DNA of 28,709 bases from an uncultured Oscillospiraceae bacterium (GTDB lineage: Bacteria > Bacillota > Clostridia > Oscillospirales > Oscillospiraceae): positions 1 through 28,709 of the forward strand of contig CAJUEG010000033.1 in the NCBI GenBank assembly GCA_910584835.1. The letters run 5' to 3'. Below the pieces are notes generated by a model, which did no database searches, had not been told where the DNA came from, and saw nothing but the letters and a program-made list of their open reading frames with translations. The translations under genes and the position numbers were made by a program. Position 1 is the first letter of the stretch. Each line of letters starts with the position of its first letter. Below are positions 7,501 through 14,228 of the stretch, piece after piece.

Positions 7501-8010
7501 ATGGGATTTTTGGATAAGCTGAAAAAGGGCCTGCTGGGCGAGGAGGCCGCCCCTGCCGCGCTGAGCGTGGGCGCGGTGGCCAAGGGCAATGCCATCCCCA
7601 TGGCGGACATCCCGGACCCGGCGTTCAGCCAGGGCTTTGTGGGCTTCTGCTGCGGCATCGAGCCGGAGGACGGCCAGGTGTTCTCCCCGGTGGACGGCGT
7701 GGTCAGCCAGGTGCCCGACACCCTCCACGCCGTGGGGCTGGAGAGCGGCGGCATGGAGCTGCTGGTCCACTGCGGCGTGGACACGGTGGACATGAAGGGC
7801 CAGGGCTTCACCATGCTGGTGAAGGAGGGCCAGGAGGTGAAGAAGGGCGCTCCCCTGCTCACCATGGACCTGGAGGTGGTCAAAGGGGCGGGCCACCCCA
7901 CCACCATCATCACCGCGGTCACCAACTCCGACGACTTTGCCGGGGTGGAGCAGGTGAAAACCGGCCCGGTCCAGCCGGGGGACGAGGTGCTCAAGGTTTC
8001 AAAGAAGTGA
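7501..8010 (+). CDS. crr: PTS EIIA component, glucose (Crr) family
   Basis: 169 residues, the same length as E. coli EIIA-Glc. The active-site histidine is H90 in LVHCGVDTVDMKGQGF, and the second conserved histidine is H76 in TLHAVGLES. FSPVDGVVSQVPD and MDLEVVK are family blocks. EIIA accepts phosphate from HPr and passes it to the EIIB cysteine of the upstream permease. Being a free protein, it could also serve other EIICB permeases elsewhere in the genome. The short amphipathic N terminus (GFLDKLKKGLLG) resembles the membrane-associating tail of Crr. It lies 103 bases downstream of the permease gene beyond a terminator-like hairpin. Confidence 0.92.
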   Translation: MGFLDKLKKGLLGEEAAPAALSVGAVAKGNAIPMADIPDPAFSQGFVGFCCGIEPEDGQVFSPVDGVVSQVPDTLHAVGLESGGMELLVHCGVDTVDMKGQGFTMLVKEGQEVKKGAPLLTMDLEVVKGAGHPTTIITAVTNSDDFAGVEQVKTGPVQPGDEVLKVSKK

Positions 8011-8074
8011 GATCAGGCGCACTCCCGCAGGGGCGCGCCTCTCAGCCATACTGAATAGAAAGGAACGATTTGAA

Positions 8075-8839
8075 ATGGGACGTTTAGAGGGTAAGGTCGT
8101 CATCGTCACCGGCGGCAATTCCGGCGTTGGGGCCGCCACCGCGGTGCTCTTCGCCAAGGAGGGCGCCAAGGTGGTCATCAGCGCCCGCCGCCAGGCCCAG
8201 CTGGAGGAGGTCGCTGCCAAGATCCGGGAGGCGGGCGGCGAGGTGCTCCCCGTGGTCACCGACATCTCCAAGCCGGAGGACGCCAGGAACCTGGTGGCCA
8301 AGACGGTGGAGGCCTACGGCAAGGTGGACGTGCTGGTGAACAACGCCGGCGTGCTGGAGGAGGGCCTGAAGCCCATCGACAAGGTGACCGACGAGGACAT
8401 GGACCGCATCCTGTCCATCAACGCCAAGGGCACCATGTACTGCATGCGGGAGGCCCTGGCCGAGATGAAGAAGGCCGGTTCCGGTTCCATCGTCAACGTG
8501 GCCTCCGTGGCCGGCGTGATGGGCTGCGGCGGCGCGGCCTACGTGTCCTCCAAGGCGGCTATTGTGGGCGTCACCCGCCACACCGCCCTGCGCTTCGCGG
8601 GCACCGGCATCCGCTGCAACGCGGTGTGCCCCGGCTCCATCGCCACCCCCATGGTGGCCAACGCCCGCCCCGACAACCAGGACCCGGACATGTTCGGCCA
8701 GATGGCCAAGCACTCCGACATGCGGGTGGGGGTGTGCATGCCCGACGACGTGGCCAACATCATCCTGTTCCTGGCCAGCGACGAGTCCCGGGCCATCACC
8801 GGCCAGGCCATCGTCTCCGACTTCGGCAGCACTCTCTAA
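8075..8839 (+). CDS. Short-chain dehydrogenase/reductase (SDR)
   Basis: 254 residues with classical SDR features: cofactor loop TGGNSGVG (12-19), NNAG (89-92), N116 in INAKG, and the catalytic S144, Y156 and K160 (YVSSK). PGSIATPM follows the usual PG motif. The residue after the second strand (SARR) suggests NADP(H) preference, which is an inference. The substrate is unknown. Its position after the PTS genes hints at carbohydrate or polyol oxidation-reduction, but many SDRs of this subgroup act on unrelated alcohols and ketones. It starts 64 bases after crr with AAAGGAACG upstream and ends at a strong terminator, so it may be the last gene of the PTS operon. Confidence 0.88.
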   Translation: MGRLEGKVVIVTGGNSGVGAATAVLFAKEGAKVVISARRQAQLEEVAAKIREAGGEVLPVVTDISKPEDARNLVAKTVEAYGKVDVLVNNAGVLEEGLKPIDKVTDEDMDRILSINAKGTMYCMREALAEMKKAGSGSIVNVASVAGVMGCGGAAYVSSKAAIVGVTRHTALRFAGTGIRCNAVCPGSIATPMVANARPDNQDPDMFGQMAKHSDMRVGVCMPDDVANIILFLASDESRAITGQAIVSDFGSTL

Positions 8840-8849
8840 ATTGACGCAG

Positions 8850-8884
8850 AAAAGGAGCGGTCCCAGGGGGACCGCTCCTTTTTT
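8850..8884. terminator. Bidirectional intrinsic terminator between SDR and DUF4177-like genes
   Basis: A 15-bp perfect stem (8850-8864 with 8868-8882, loop AGG) with A-run on the left and T-run on the right serves both converging transcription units. It overlaps the TAA stop of the minus-strand gene at 8883. Confidence 0.92.
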
Positions 8885-9065
8885 ATACTTCCCGCTCGAA
8901 AATCAGGTCAATCCGGGTCATCGCGCCGCTGGTGACGTCCAGGGGCATCCAGCTTACGAACCGCCAGCCATCGGCGGCCTCCCGGTCAATGACCTCCCGG
9001 TAGTTCTGGAACCCGGCGAAAATCCAGCCCTCCCGCTCCACGGAGACATATTTGTACTCGTACAT
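8883..9065 (-). CDS. Small DUF4177-like protein
   Basis: 60 residues beginning MYEYKYVSVEREG, with YREVIDREAADGWRFVSWMP followed by a final strand RIDLIFERE. The pattern of an N-terminal strand, a helix with xDGWxxV, and a closing hydrophobic strand matches DUF4177-type proteins, whose role is unknown. It is the last gene of the NfeD/SPFH operon, 10 bases after the zinc-ribbon gene, and its stop codon lies in the terminator. A good ribosome site (GAGGCCGG) precedes the ATG. Being coding is well supported by operon spacing and family-like sequence; function is not. Confidence 0.75.
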   Translation of the reverse strand: MYEYKYVSVEREGWIFAGFQNYREVIDREAADGWRFVSWMPLDVTSGAMTRIDLIFEREV

Positions 9066-9075
9066 TCCGGCCTCC

Positions 9076-9318
9076 TCATTCCACGTTGAACAGGGTCATT
9101 CGCTTGCAGGTCCGGCAGTACCACGCCTCGGCTTTCCGAAGGTCAGCGGGGTCATGGCCGCCCAGGCGAAGTCCGCCGAGCTTTTTCAGCCTGCCCGCCG
9201 TGGGGAGCTGAAGCGGCTTTGTCCCCGCCGGGTACCAATAGCCCACGCAGGTGGACCCTCCATAGGCGGCATAGAGATTCCCTGGTTCCAGCTCACCGCG
9301 GCAGTACGGGCACTCCAT
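9076..9318 (-). CDS. Small zinc-ribbon protein
   Basis: 80 residues with two CxxC pairs, CPYC (residues 3-6) and CRTC close to the C terminus, which together can bind one zinc. Between them is a segment with STCVGYWYPAGTKPLQL. The layout resembles the PF20097/DUF6487 zinc-ribbon family common in Clostridia, of unknown function. It lies 6 bases after the SPFH gene and 10 bases before the DUF4177-like gene, so the three are surely cotranscribed. There is no membrane segment, so it is presumably a cytoplasmic partner. Family placement is from memory of pattern, moderately sure. Confidence 0.75.
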   Translation of the reverse strand: MECPYCRGELEPGNLYAAYGGSTCVGYWYPAGTKPLQLPTAGRLKKLGGLRLGGHDPADLRKAEAWYCRTCKRMTLFNVE

Positions 9319-9324
9319 GGACTC

Positions 9325-10320
9325 TTACTTGCCCCCCTTGGGCGGGTTGGGCTCCACGGTGTCGAACACGCTCTTGGCGCTGGCGCACAGGCCCGCCAGG
9401 CCCTGGAGCTCGCTGGGGATGATGATCTTGGTGGCGCGGCCGTCGGCGGCCTTGGTGAACGCCTCCAGCGCCTTGATCTTCAGAACGCCCTCGCCGGGGG
9501 CGGCCTCGTTGATGAGCTTGATGGCGTCGGCGGTGGCCTGCTGCACCTTCAGGATGGCCTCGGACTCGGCCTCGGCGGCCAGGATCTTGGCGGTCTTCTC
9601 CGCCTCGGCCTCCATGATCTTGGCCTGCTTGGCGGCGTCGGCCCGGAGGATGGCGGACTGCTTCTCGCCCTCGGCCACCAGGATCTGGGACTGCTTCTGG
9701 CCCTCGGCCTGGAGGATGGCCTCACGGCGCTCGCGCTCGGCCCGCATCTGCTTCTCCATGGACTCCTGGATGTCCCGGGGCGGCATGATGTTCTTCAGCT
9801 CCACGCGGTTGACCTTGATGCCCCAGGGGTCGGTGGCCTCGTCCAGGATGGCCCGCATCTGGGTGTTGATGTGGTCGCGGCTGGTGAGGGACTGATCCAG
9901 CTCCAGATCGCCGATGATGTTGCGCAGGGTGGTGGCGGTGAGGTTCTCAATGGCGCTCATGGGGTGCTCCACGCCATAAGTATACAGCTTGGGGTCGGTG
10001 ATCTGGAAGTAGAGCACGGTGTCGATCTGCATGGTGACGTTGTCCTTGGTGATGACGGGCTGGGGGGCGAAGTCCACCACCTGCTCCTTCAGGGACACGG
10101 TTTTGGCCACCCGCTCGATGAAGGGGACCTTCAGGTGCAGGCCCACGCCCCATACGGCGCGGAAGGCGCCCAGCCGCTCCACCACCACGGCCTTGGACTG
10201 CTGGACCACCTTGATGTTGGAGGCCAGAATGCCCAGTACGATGACGACAATGAGCAGGACGATGACGGGCCCCACGATGGCGCCGATTTCGATGGCTCCG
10301 GCCAGTGCGAGTGTTTTCAT
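9325..10320 (-). CDS. SPFH/Band 7 (stomatin-like) membrane protein
   Basis: 331 residues. One N-terminal transmembrane helix (about 12-34, IGAIVGPVIVLLIVVIVLG) is followed by the SPFH domain (VVERLGAFRAVWGVGLHLKVPFIERV through LRNIIGDLELDQSL) and then WGIKVNRVELKNIMPP, a classic stomatin block. Residues about 200-270 form a long charged coiled coil with repeats of AEGEKQSAIL type, and a C-terminal oligomerisation region contains KALEAFTKAADGRATKIIIP. Proteins of this type form large ring scaffolds in lipid microdomains. The pairing with an NfeD gene upstream is the conserved slipin/NfeD arrangement, implicated in membrane-protein quality control and stress tolerance. Confidence 0.93.
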   Translation of the reverse strand: MKTLALAGAIEIGAIVGPVIVLLIVVIVLGILASNIKVVQQSKAVVVERLGAFRAVWGVGLHLKVPFIERVAKTVSLKEQVVDFAPQPVITKDNVTMQIDTVLYFQITDPKLYTYGVEHPMSAIENLTATTLRNIIGDLELDQSLTSRDHINTQMRAILDEATDPWGIKVNRVELKNIMPPRDIQESMEKQMRAERERREAILQAEGQKQSQILVAEGEKQSAILRADAAKQAKIMEAEAEKTAKILAAEAESEAILKVQQATADAIKLINEAAPGEGVLKIKALEAFTKAADGRATKIIIPSELQGLAGLCASAKSVFDTVEPNPPKGGK

Positions 10321-10345
10321 TTGACTGCCTCCTTAAAAATATGGA

Positions 10346-10504
10346 TTATTTTTTTGTCTCGCTGAAGTAGATGATAAAGCCGCCCATGACGGCGATGGCT
10401 GCCAGCAGGCCCAGAAATCCGCCGCCCTCCACATTCCAGAGAAGGGCCAGCGCGAGATACCCCACGGCCAGCGTGACGGCGGCGGCCAGCAGCGCTTTTT
10501 TCAT
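10346..10504 (-). CDS. 52-residue membrane protein between NfeD and SPFH genes
   Basis: A short open frame starts at the ATG ending at 10504: MKKALLAAAVTLAVGYLALA, then a Trp-Asn-Val-Glu-Gly-Gly-Gly turn, then a second hydrophobic stretch (GFLGLLAAIAVMGGFIIYF), ending SETKK and TAA at 10346. This is a two-helix hairpin with a glycine-rich loop and a positive N terminus. It lies 12 bases after NfeD and 25 bases before the SPFH gene on the same strand, with AAGGGGGCGCGGGT upstream as ribosome site. I recognise no family. Operon position suggests a small subunit of the SPFH/NfeD complex, which is an inference. Confidence 0.75.
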   Translation of the reverse strand: MKKALLAAAVTLAVGYLALALLWNVEGGGFLGLLAAIAVMGGFIIYFSETKK

Positions 10505-10516
10505 ACCCGCGCCCCC

Positions 10517-11005
10517 TTACCAGGTTTTGGGCTCCCCGGCGGGCACCGGGGCGGCGATGGGCTCCACGAACACCTTGACTCCCTCGATGCGCAGCACCCG
10601 CACCATGGTCCCGGCGGCAATGGGGCCGCCGTCCTGACTGCGGGCGGACCAGGTCATGCCCCGGATGACCACCGCGCCCCTGCCGTGTATGTTGTCGATG
10701 TCCTCGGTGACCTGGGCCTCCGCCCCGATCACCCGGTCGGCGTTGGTGTGCTCCACCTTATTGTTCAGATGCTTTTTTGCCAGGGGCCGGACCGCAGCCA
10801 GGCACAGCAGGCTCACGGCCAGGAACAGGGTGATCTGCACCCACAGCGGCCCGCCCAGCAGCGCGGCGGCGAGGGCCACCAGCGCCCCGGCGGCGAACCA
10901 GATGGAGGTGAGCCCCACGGTGACGGCCTCGCTGGCCGCGAAAACGATCAATAACACCAGCCATAAAATCTGCATCATGGAACGTGCGTCTAATGAGAAT
11001 GGCAT
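10517..11005 (-). CDS. NfeD-family membrane protein
   Basis: 162 residues from the ATG at 11005 (AGGAGT upstream). There are two or three hydrophobic helices in residues 11-77 (ILWLVLLIVFAASEAVT, IWFAAGALVALAAALLG, ITLFLAVSLLCLAAVRP), then a C-terminal OB-fold region (residues about 90-150: VIGAEAQVTEDIDNIHGRGAVVIRG, then GTMVRVLRIEGVKVFVEP). This is the short NfeD1b form lacking the ClpP-like protease domain. NfeD proteins are encoded beside SPFH proteins and are thought to modulate them. An upstream extension in frame begins in promoter-like sequence and is not used here. First gene of a five-gene operon. Confidence 0.9.
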   Translation of the reverse strand: MPFSLDARSMMQILWLVLLIVFAASEAVTVGLTSIWFAAGALVALAAALLGGPLWVQITLFLAVSLLCLAAVRPLAKKHLNNKVEHTNADRVIGAEAQVTEDIDNIHGRGAVVIRGMTWSARSQDGGPIAAGTMVRVLRIEGVKVFVEPIAAPVPAGEPKTW

Positions 11006-11043
11006 ACGCTGCACTCCTTTCTTGTCTTGCTTCCAGTAAATTG

Positions 11044-11050
11044 TATCACA
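11044..11050 (-). promoter_or_regulatory. Extended -10 promoter for the NfeD operon
   Basis: On the minus strand TGATACAAT gives an extended -10 (TGn plus TACAAT) about 40 bases upstream of the NfeD ATG. The corresponding -35 region is poor, as is tolerated with an extended -10. Confidence 0.45.
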
Positions 11051-11099
11051 GATCGCCGCCAAGGAAAAGAAGTTTTTCGCGCCCCGAACCATATTATTG

Positions 11100-11128
11100 T
11101 TGCCAGCGCTTCCATTTTACATTATACT
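11100..11128 (+). promoter_or_regulatory. Sigma-A promoter for the RlmL-type methyltransferase gene
   Basis: TTGCCA (11100-11105) and TATACT (11123-11128) with a 17-base spacer. The start codon is at 11227, giving a leader of about 90 bases. It contains a small imperfect stem (GTC-AAGGG at 11190-11197 with CCCTT-c-GAC at 11152-11160) followed by GTTTTT, which might act as a weak attenuator. Confidence 0.7.
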
Positions 11129-11226
11129 AGGCCTTGTAAAGGCTTTCCCCTCCCTTCGACAAAATACTACACCTTTCATTTGATGTAAGGTCAAGGGGTT
11201 TTTCAAAAAATTTTACGGAGTATTTT

Positions 11227-12435
11227 ATGGATCAAACGTTACATTTTGTCATACCCGCCCTGATGGGGGTGGAATCCACCGTGGCCTATGAGCTGAAGAA
11301 GCTGGGCCTGGCCCAGGTCAGGGCGGAGAACGGCCGGGTGCTGTGCCAGGGGGGGCCCGCCGACATCCCCCGGCTCAACGTGAACCTGCGCTGCGGGGCC
11401 CGGGTGCTGCTCAGCCTGGGGAGCTTCCGGGCCCGCTCCTTTGAGGAGCTGTTTGAGGGCTGCGCCGCCCTCCCCTGGGAGGACTTCATCCCCCGGGAGG
11501 GGCGCTTCCCGGTGAAGGGGTACGCCGTCAGCTCCCAGCTCCACTCGGTGCCCGCCTGCCAGTCCATTTTGAAAAAGGCGCTGTGCAGAAGGCTGGGGCA
11601 GGCGTATGGTTTGGAAATACTGCCCGAGACGGGAACCTTATACCAGGTGCAGTTCTCCATTTTAAAGGATACAGTGACTTTAATGCTGGACACCTCCGGG
11701 GACAGCCTGTACAAACGGGGGTACCGGGCGCAGAATATGGGCGCGCCCCTGCGGGAGACGCTGGCGGCGGCGCTGGTGTCCCTGTCGAGATACAAGGGCC
11801 GGGACCCTTTCTGCGACCCCTTCTGCGGCTCGGGCACCATCCCCATCGAGGCGGCCCTCATCGCGAAGAACCGGGCCCCGGGCTTAAACCGCTCCTTTGC
11901 CGCCCAGCGGTGGGGCTGGCTGCCCTCCAAGCTGTGGATGGACGCCGCCGACGAGGCCATGGACCATGAGTTCCGCGGGGAGTACGACATCTGGGGCGGG
12001 GACATCGACCCCGCCGCGGTGGAGCTGTCCCGGCACAACGCCAGGCTGGCCGGGGTGGAGGACACGGTGCGGTTTGAGGCGGCGGACGCGGCCCGATTCC
12101 GCCGGGAGGAGCCGCGGGGCCGGGTGGTGACCAATCCGCCCTACGGGGAGCGGCTGCTGGAAAAGAAGGAGGCGGAGGCGCTCTACCGCGCGTTCGGCAG
12201 GGCGGCGCTGGCGCTGCCGGAGGGCTGGGAGGTGGACGTGCTGTCTTCCCACACCGAGTTCGAGCGGGCCTTCGGGCGGCCCGCGGACAAAAAGCGGAAG
12301 CTGTACAACGGCATGATCAAATGCGATTTGTTTATGTACGGAGGAAGCGCGGAGAAGCGGTCGGCGAGGACGCTTGGAGCGGAGCGGACGGCTTGGCGGG
12401 CCAAAGGCCCGGCAAACGGCGCGCAGCCATCGTGA
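11227..12435 (+). CDS. rlmL: THUMP-domain class I rRNA methyltransferase (RlmL/YpsC type) with repeat-encoded C-terminal tail
   Basis: 402 residues. An N-terminal ferredoxin-like/THUMP half (VESTVAYELKKLGLAQV; THUMP about 45-160) precedes a Rossmann methyltransferase domain with SAM motif DPFCGSGTIPIEAA (197-210), acidic motif GGDIDPAAVELSRHNA, and catalytic NPPYGER (303-309). It should methylate N2 of a 23S rRNA guanosine, as YpsC/RlmL do; the exact site is inferred. Family proteins end near KLYNGMIKCDLFMY (Y371). Here the frame continues for 31 residues, GGSAEKRSARTLGAER and on, encoded by repeat copy B, and stops at a TGA that is part of the repeat end motif CGTGAGC. The tail is basic and unrelated to the enzyme. 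Confidence 0.9.
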   Translation: MDQTLHFVIPALMGVESTVAYELKKLGLAQVRAENGRVLCQGGPADIPRLNVNLRCGARVLLSLGSFRARSFEELFEGCAALPWEDFIPREGRFPVKGYAVSSQLHSVPACQSILKKALCRRLGQAYGLEILPETGTLYQVQFSILKDTVTLMLDTSGDSLYKRGYRAQNMGAPLRETLAAALVSLSRYKGRDPFCDPFCGSGTIPIEAALIAKNRAPGLNRSFAAQRWGWLPSKLWMDAADEAMDHEFRGEYDIWGGDIDPAAVELSRHNARLAGVEDTVRFEAADAARFRREEPRGRVVTNPPYGERLLEKKEAEALYRAFGRAALALPEGWEVDVLSSHTEFERAFGRPADKKRKLYNGMIKCDLFMYGGSAEKRSARTLGAERTAWRAKGPANGAQPS

Positions 12436-12437
12436 GC
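12346..12437 (+). repeat. Interspersed hairpin repeat, copy B (3' end of the methyltransferase gene)
   Basis: The copy begins AGCGCGGAGAAGCGG, has CTTGGAGCGGAGCG at 12373-12386 and ends AGCCATCGTGAGC (12425-12437), the same end blocks as copies A and C in the same orientation relative to the gene. It is the shortest copy (about 92 bases) and lacks the 49-base middle block. In its place is a compact stem GGGCC-AAA-GGCCC (12398-12410). It encodes the last ~30 residues and the stop codon of the methyltransferase. The ribosome site of the next gene (GGGGAGG, 12455-12461) lies about 17 bases after it. Confidence 0.85.
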
Positions 12438-12469
12438 GGCAGAAAAGAGAGAATGGGGAGGAATGCCCT

Positions 12470-13381
12470 GTGCGGCATGTCTTTATCATCAACCCCTCGG
12501 CAGGCAAGAAGCGGAGCACAAGGGCGTTGGTGGAGCGCATCCAGGCCCTGAAGGTTCCCTGTGAGATCCGGTTTACCGAGAAGACGGGGGACGCCCGGCA
12601 GATCGCCCGGGCGGCGGCGGAGAGCGGCGAGGCGGTGCGCATCTACGCCTGCGGCGGGGACGGCACCCTCAACGAGGCGGTGAACGGCGCGGCGGGGTAT
12701 GAAAACGCCGCCGTCACCAACGTGCCCACCGGCACGGGCAACGACTTTTTAAAGATATTCGGCAGGGAGAACAAGGCCCGCTTCACCGACCTGGAGGCCC
12801 TGTCCCAGGGACCCCAGGCGCCCATGGACCTCATCGACTGCAACGGGATGCTGGGCATCGACATCGTGTGCGTGGGGCTGGACTCCCGGATCGCGGTGGA
12901 TAAGGACAAATATAACGCCCTCCCCCTGGTCACCGGCATCGGGGCCTACATCCTGGCCCTGCTGGAGAACGTGATCTTCAAGAGCATCGCCCAGCCCACG
13001 GCGGTGGACTGCGGCGACCTCCACTTTGACGGCGAGACCACCATCGTGTGCGTATGCAGCGGGCGGTACTACGGCGGCGGCTTTATGCCGGTGGGGGACA
13101 ACATGCCCGACGACGGCCTGCTGGAGACCCTGGTGGTGCGCAAGGTGAGCCGGGCCACCTTCTTCCGGCTGGTGGGCAGGTACGCCCAGGGCAAATACCG
13201 GGACTATCCGGACCTCATCTGGTACCGCCAGGGGGAGACGGTGACCATCCGGGGTAAGAAGGAGCTGGTGGCGGTGGTGGACGGCGAGGCCCTGCGGGCC
13301 AGGGAGATGACCATCGGCCTGTCGGAGAAAAAGGTGAACTTTTTCTACCCAGTGGGGCTGAGCTACGAGCCGAAGGCGTAA
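12470..13381 (+). CDS. Diacylglycerol kinase-family lipid kinase (YegS/BmrU type)
   Basis: 303 residues from a GTG start at 12470, which has GGGGAGG 8 bases upstream; the frame is open further upstream but that part lies in repeat copy B. It begins MRHVFIINPSAGKK, the usual nucleotide-binding start, and has GGDGTLNEAVNG (62-73) and PTGTGNDF (86-93). Mid-protein SGRYYGGGFMPVGDNMPDDG is the second family block, and the C terminus has VDGEAL. Such kinases phosphorylate diacylglycerol or other lipids, or in YegS phosphatidylglycerol; DgkB-type function in recycling diacylglycerol is plausible but the substrate is not readable. It is probably cotranscribed with the methyltransferase gene across the repeat. 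Confidence 0.9.
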   Translation: MRHVFIINPSAGKKRSTRALVERIQALKVPCEIRFTEKTGDARQIARAAAESGEAVRIYACGGDGTLNEAVNGAAGYENAAVTNVPTGTGNDFLKIFGRENKARFTDLEALSQGPQAPMDLIDCNGMLGIDIVCVGLDSRIAVDKDKYNALPLVTGIGAYILALLENVIFKSIAQPTAVDCGDLHFDGETTIVCVCSGRYYGGGFMPVGDNMPDDGLLETLVVRKVSRATFFRLVGRYAQGKYRDYPDLIWYRQGETVTIRGKKELVAVVDGEALRAREMTIGLSEKKVNFFYPVGLSYEPKA

Positions 13382-13425
13382 ACAGAGGAGAAGCGCCGCC
13401 GGTCGGCCCGGCATAAGGAAGCGGA

Positions 13426-13459
13426 CGCCCGCTGAAAAGGGACTGCTTTTCGGCGGGCG
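13426..13459 (+). other. Strong intergenic hairpin after the lipid kinase gene
   Basis: A 14-bp stem (13426-13439 with 13446-13459, one G-T wobble, 6-base loop GGACTG) contains AAAAG/CTTTT next to a GC clamp. No T-run follows, so it is not a standard terminator. The preceding 13387-13408 (GAGAAGCG, then CGGTCGGC) faintly resembles the start of the interspersed repeat, so it may be an old degenerate copy. Confidence 0.5.
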
Positions 13460-13505
13460 CTGCCCTACAGCGGGCCCATCGGCAAATCGGGGGAGGGAAT
13501 GTGCG

Positions 13506-14228
13506 GTGCGGATCGGTTTAGCGTCTTTTGCGTGCAGAAACAGGGATGTGCCCTTCAATATGTCGCAAATCGAAAGGGCCATGCGGGAGGCGCAGGGGAA
13601 AGTAGATTTGCTCTGCTTTGGCGAAGCCTATCTGCAAGGCTTTGATTCCCTCTGCTGGGACTACGCCGTTGACAAGGCAATGGCACTGGAGCTGGGTTCG
13701 GAGACGATTTGTCAATTGCGCCAATGGTCGAAAGCATATGGAACGGCATTGCTGACAGGGTATATTGAGAGGGAAGGGGAATGCCTGTACTCCTCCTGTG
13801 CCGTCATTGAAGATGGTGAACTATTGTGCAATTACAGGAGAATTACAAAAGGATGGAAAGAATATTGGAGAACAGACGAGCACTACAAAGAGGGGAGCGA
13901 AACGGGAAAATTCACCTTCCATAATCGCGAAATCAGGCTTGCCCTGTGTGGGGACCTGTGGGACTGCCCGGAGAAGTTCAAAACGGAACACCTGTTGATC
14001 TGGCCGGTATATGTTAATTTTACCGCAGACGAGTGGAACAGCCGGGAAATGGACGCCTATGCGAGACAGGCTTCGCTGGCAGCGGAACACGTTTTGATGG
14101 TCAATCCGATTGATTACGAGCCTCAAAACCACGGCGGTTCCTTTTACTTTCGCAATGGAAAAATAATTGACAGGCTCCCGTTTGACCAGGAGGGCATTCT
14201 GGTCGTGGACGTGGATGATGCCGTATAG
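13506..14228 (+). CDS. Carbon-nitrogen hydrolase (nitrilase superfamily)
   Basis: 240 residues from a GTG at 13506 (GGGGGAGGGA upstream). The nitrilase catalytic triad is visible: E40 in CFGEAYLQGF, K115 in RRITKGWKEYW, and C148 in LALCGDLWDCPE. The protein begins MRIGLASFACRNRDVPFN and shows the alpha-beta-beta-alpha repeat pattern. It should hydrolyse a non-peptide C-N bond (amide, carbamoyl or nitrile); the substrate is not clear. It is somewhat short for the superfamily (usually 260-320). Base composition is clearly more AT-rich than its neighbours, with many AAA, ATT and TTT codons, which suggests relatively recent acquisition. It stands alone between a strong hairpin and its own terminator. 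Confidence 0.82.
   Translation: MRIGLASFACRNRDVPFNMSQIERAMREAQGKVDLLCFGEAYLQGFDSLCWDYAVDKAMALELGSETICQLRQWSKAYGTALLTGYIEREGECLYSSCAVIEDGELLCNYRRITKGWKEYWRTDEHYKEGSETGKFTFHNREIRLALCGDLWDCPEKFKTEHLLIWPVYVNFTADEWNSREMDAYARQASLAAEHVLMVNPIDYEPQNHGGSFYFRNGKIIDRLPFDQEGILVVDVDDAV

Noticed and set aside
5838..7994. Long minus-strand open frame opposite the PTS genes, and similar ones at 4256-5833 and 9052-10365
   Set aside because: These are antisense shadows of the EIICB, MscS/tmk and SPFH genes; composition is repetitive and there are no ribosome sites or recognisable domains.
11227..12435. Treating SAEKR-x-AR-x-LGAER as a genuine C-terminal domain of the methyltransferase
   Set aside because: A related peptide ends the unrelated TsaB and would be encoded out of frame at 1232-1274, so it comes from the DNA repeat.
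12374..12469. N-terminal extension of the lipid kinase into repeat copy B
   Set aside because: The extension is repeat sequence in another frame; the GTG at 12470 has a proper ribosome site and gives the family N terminus.
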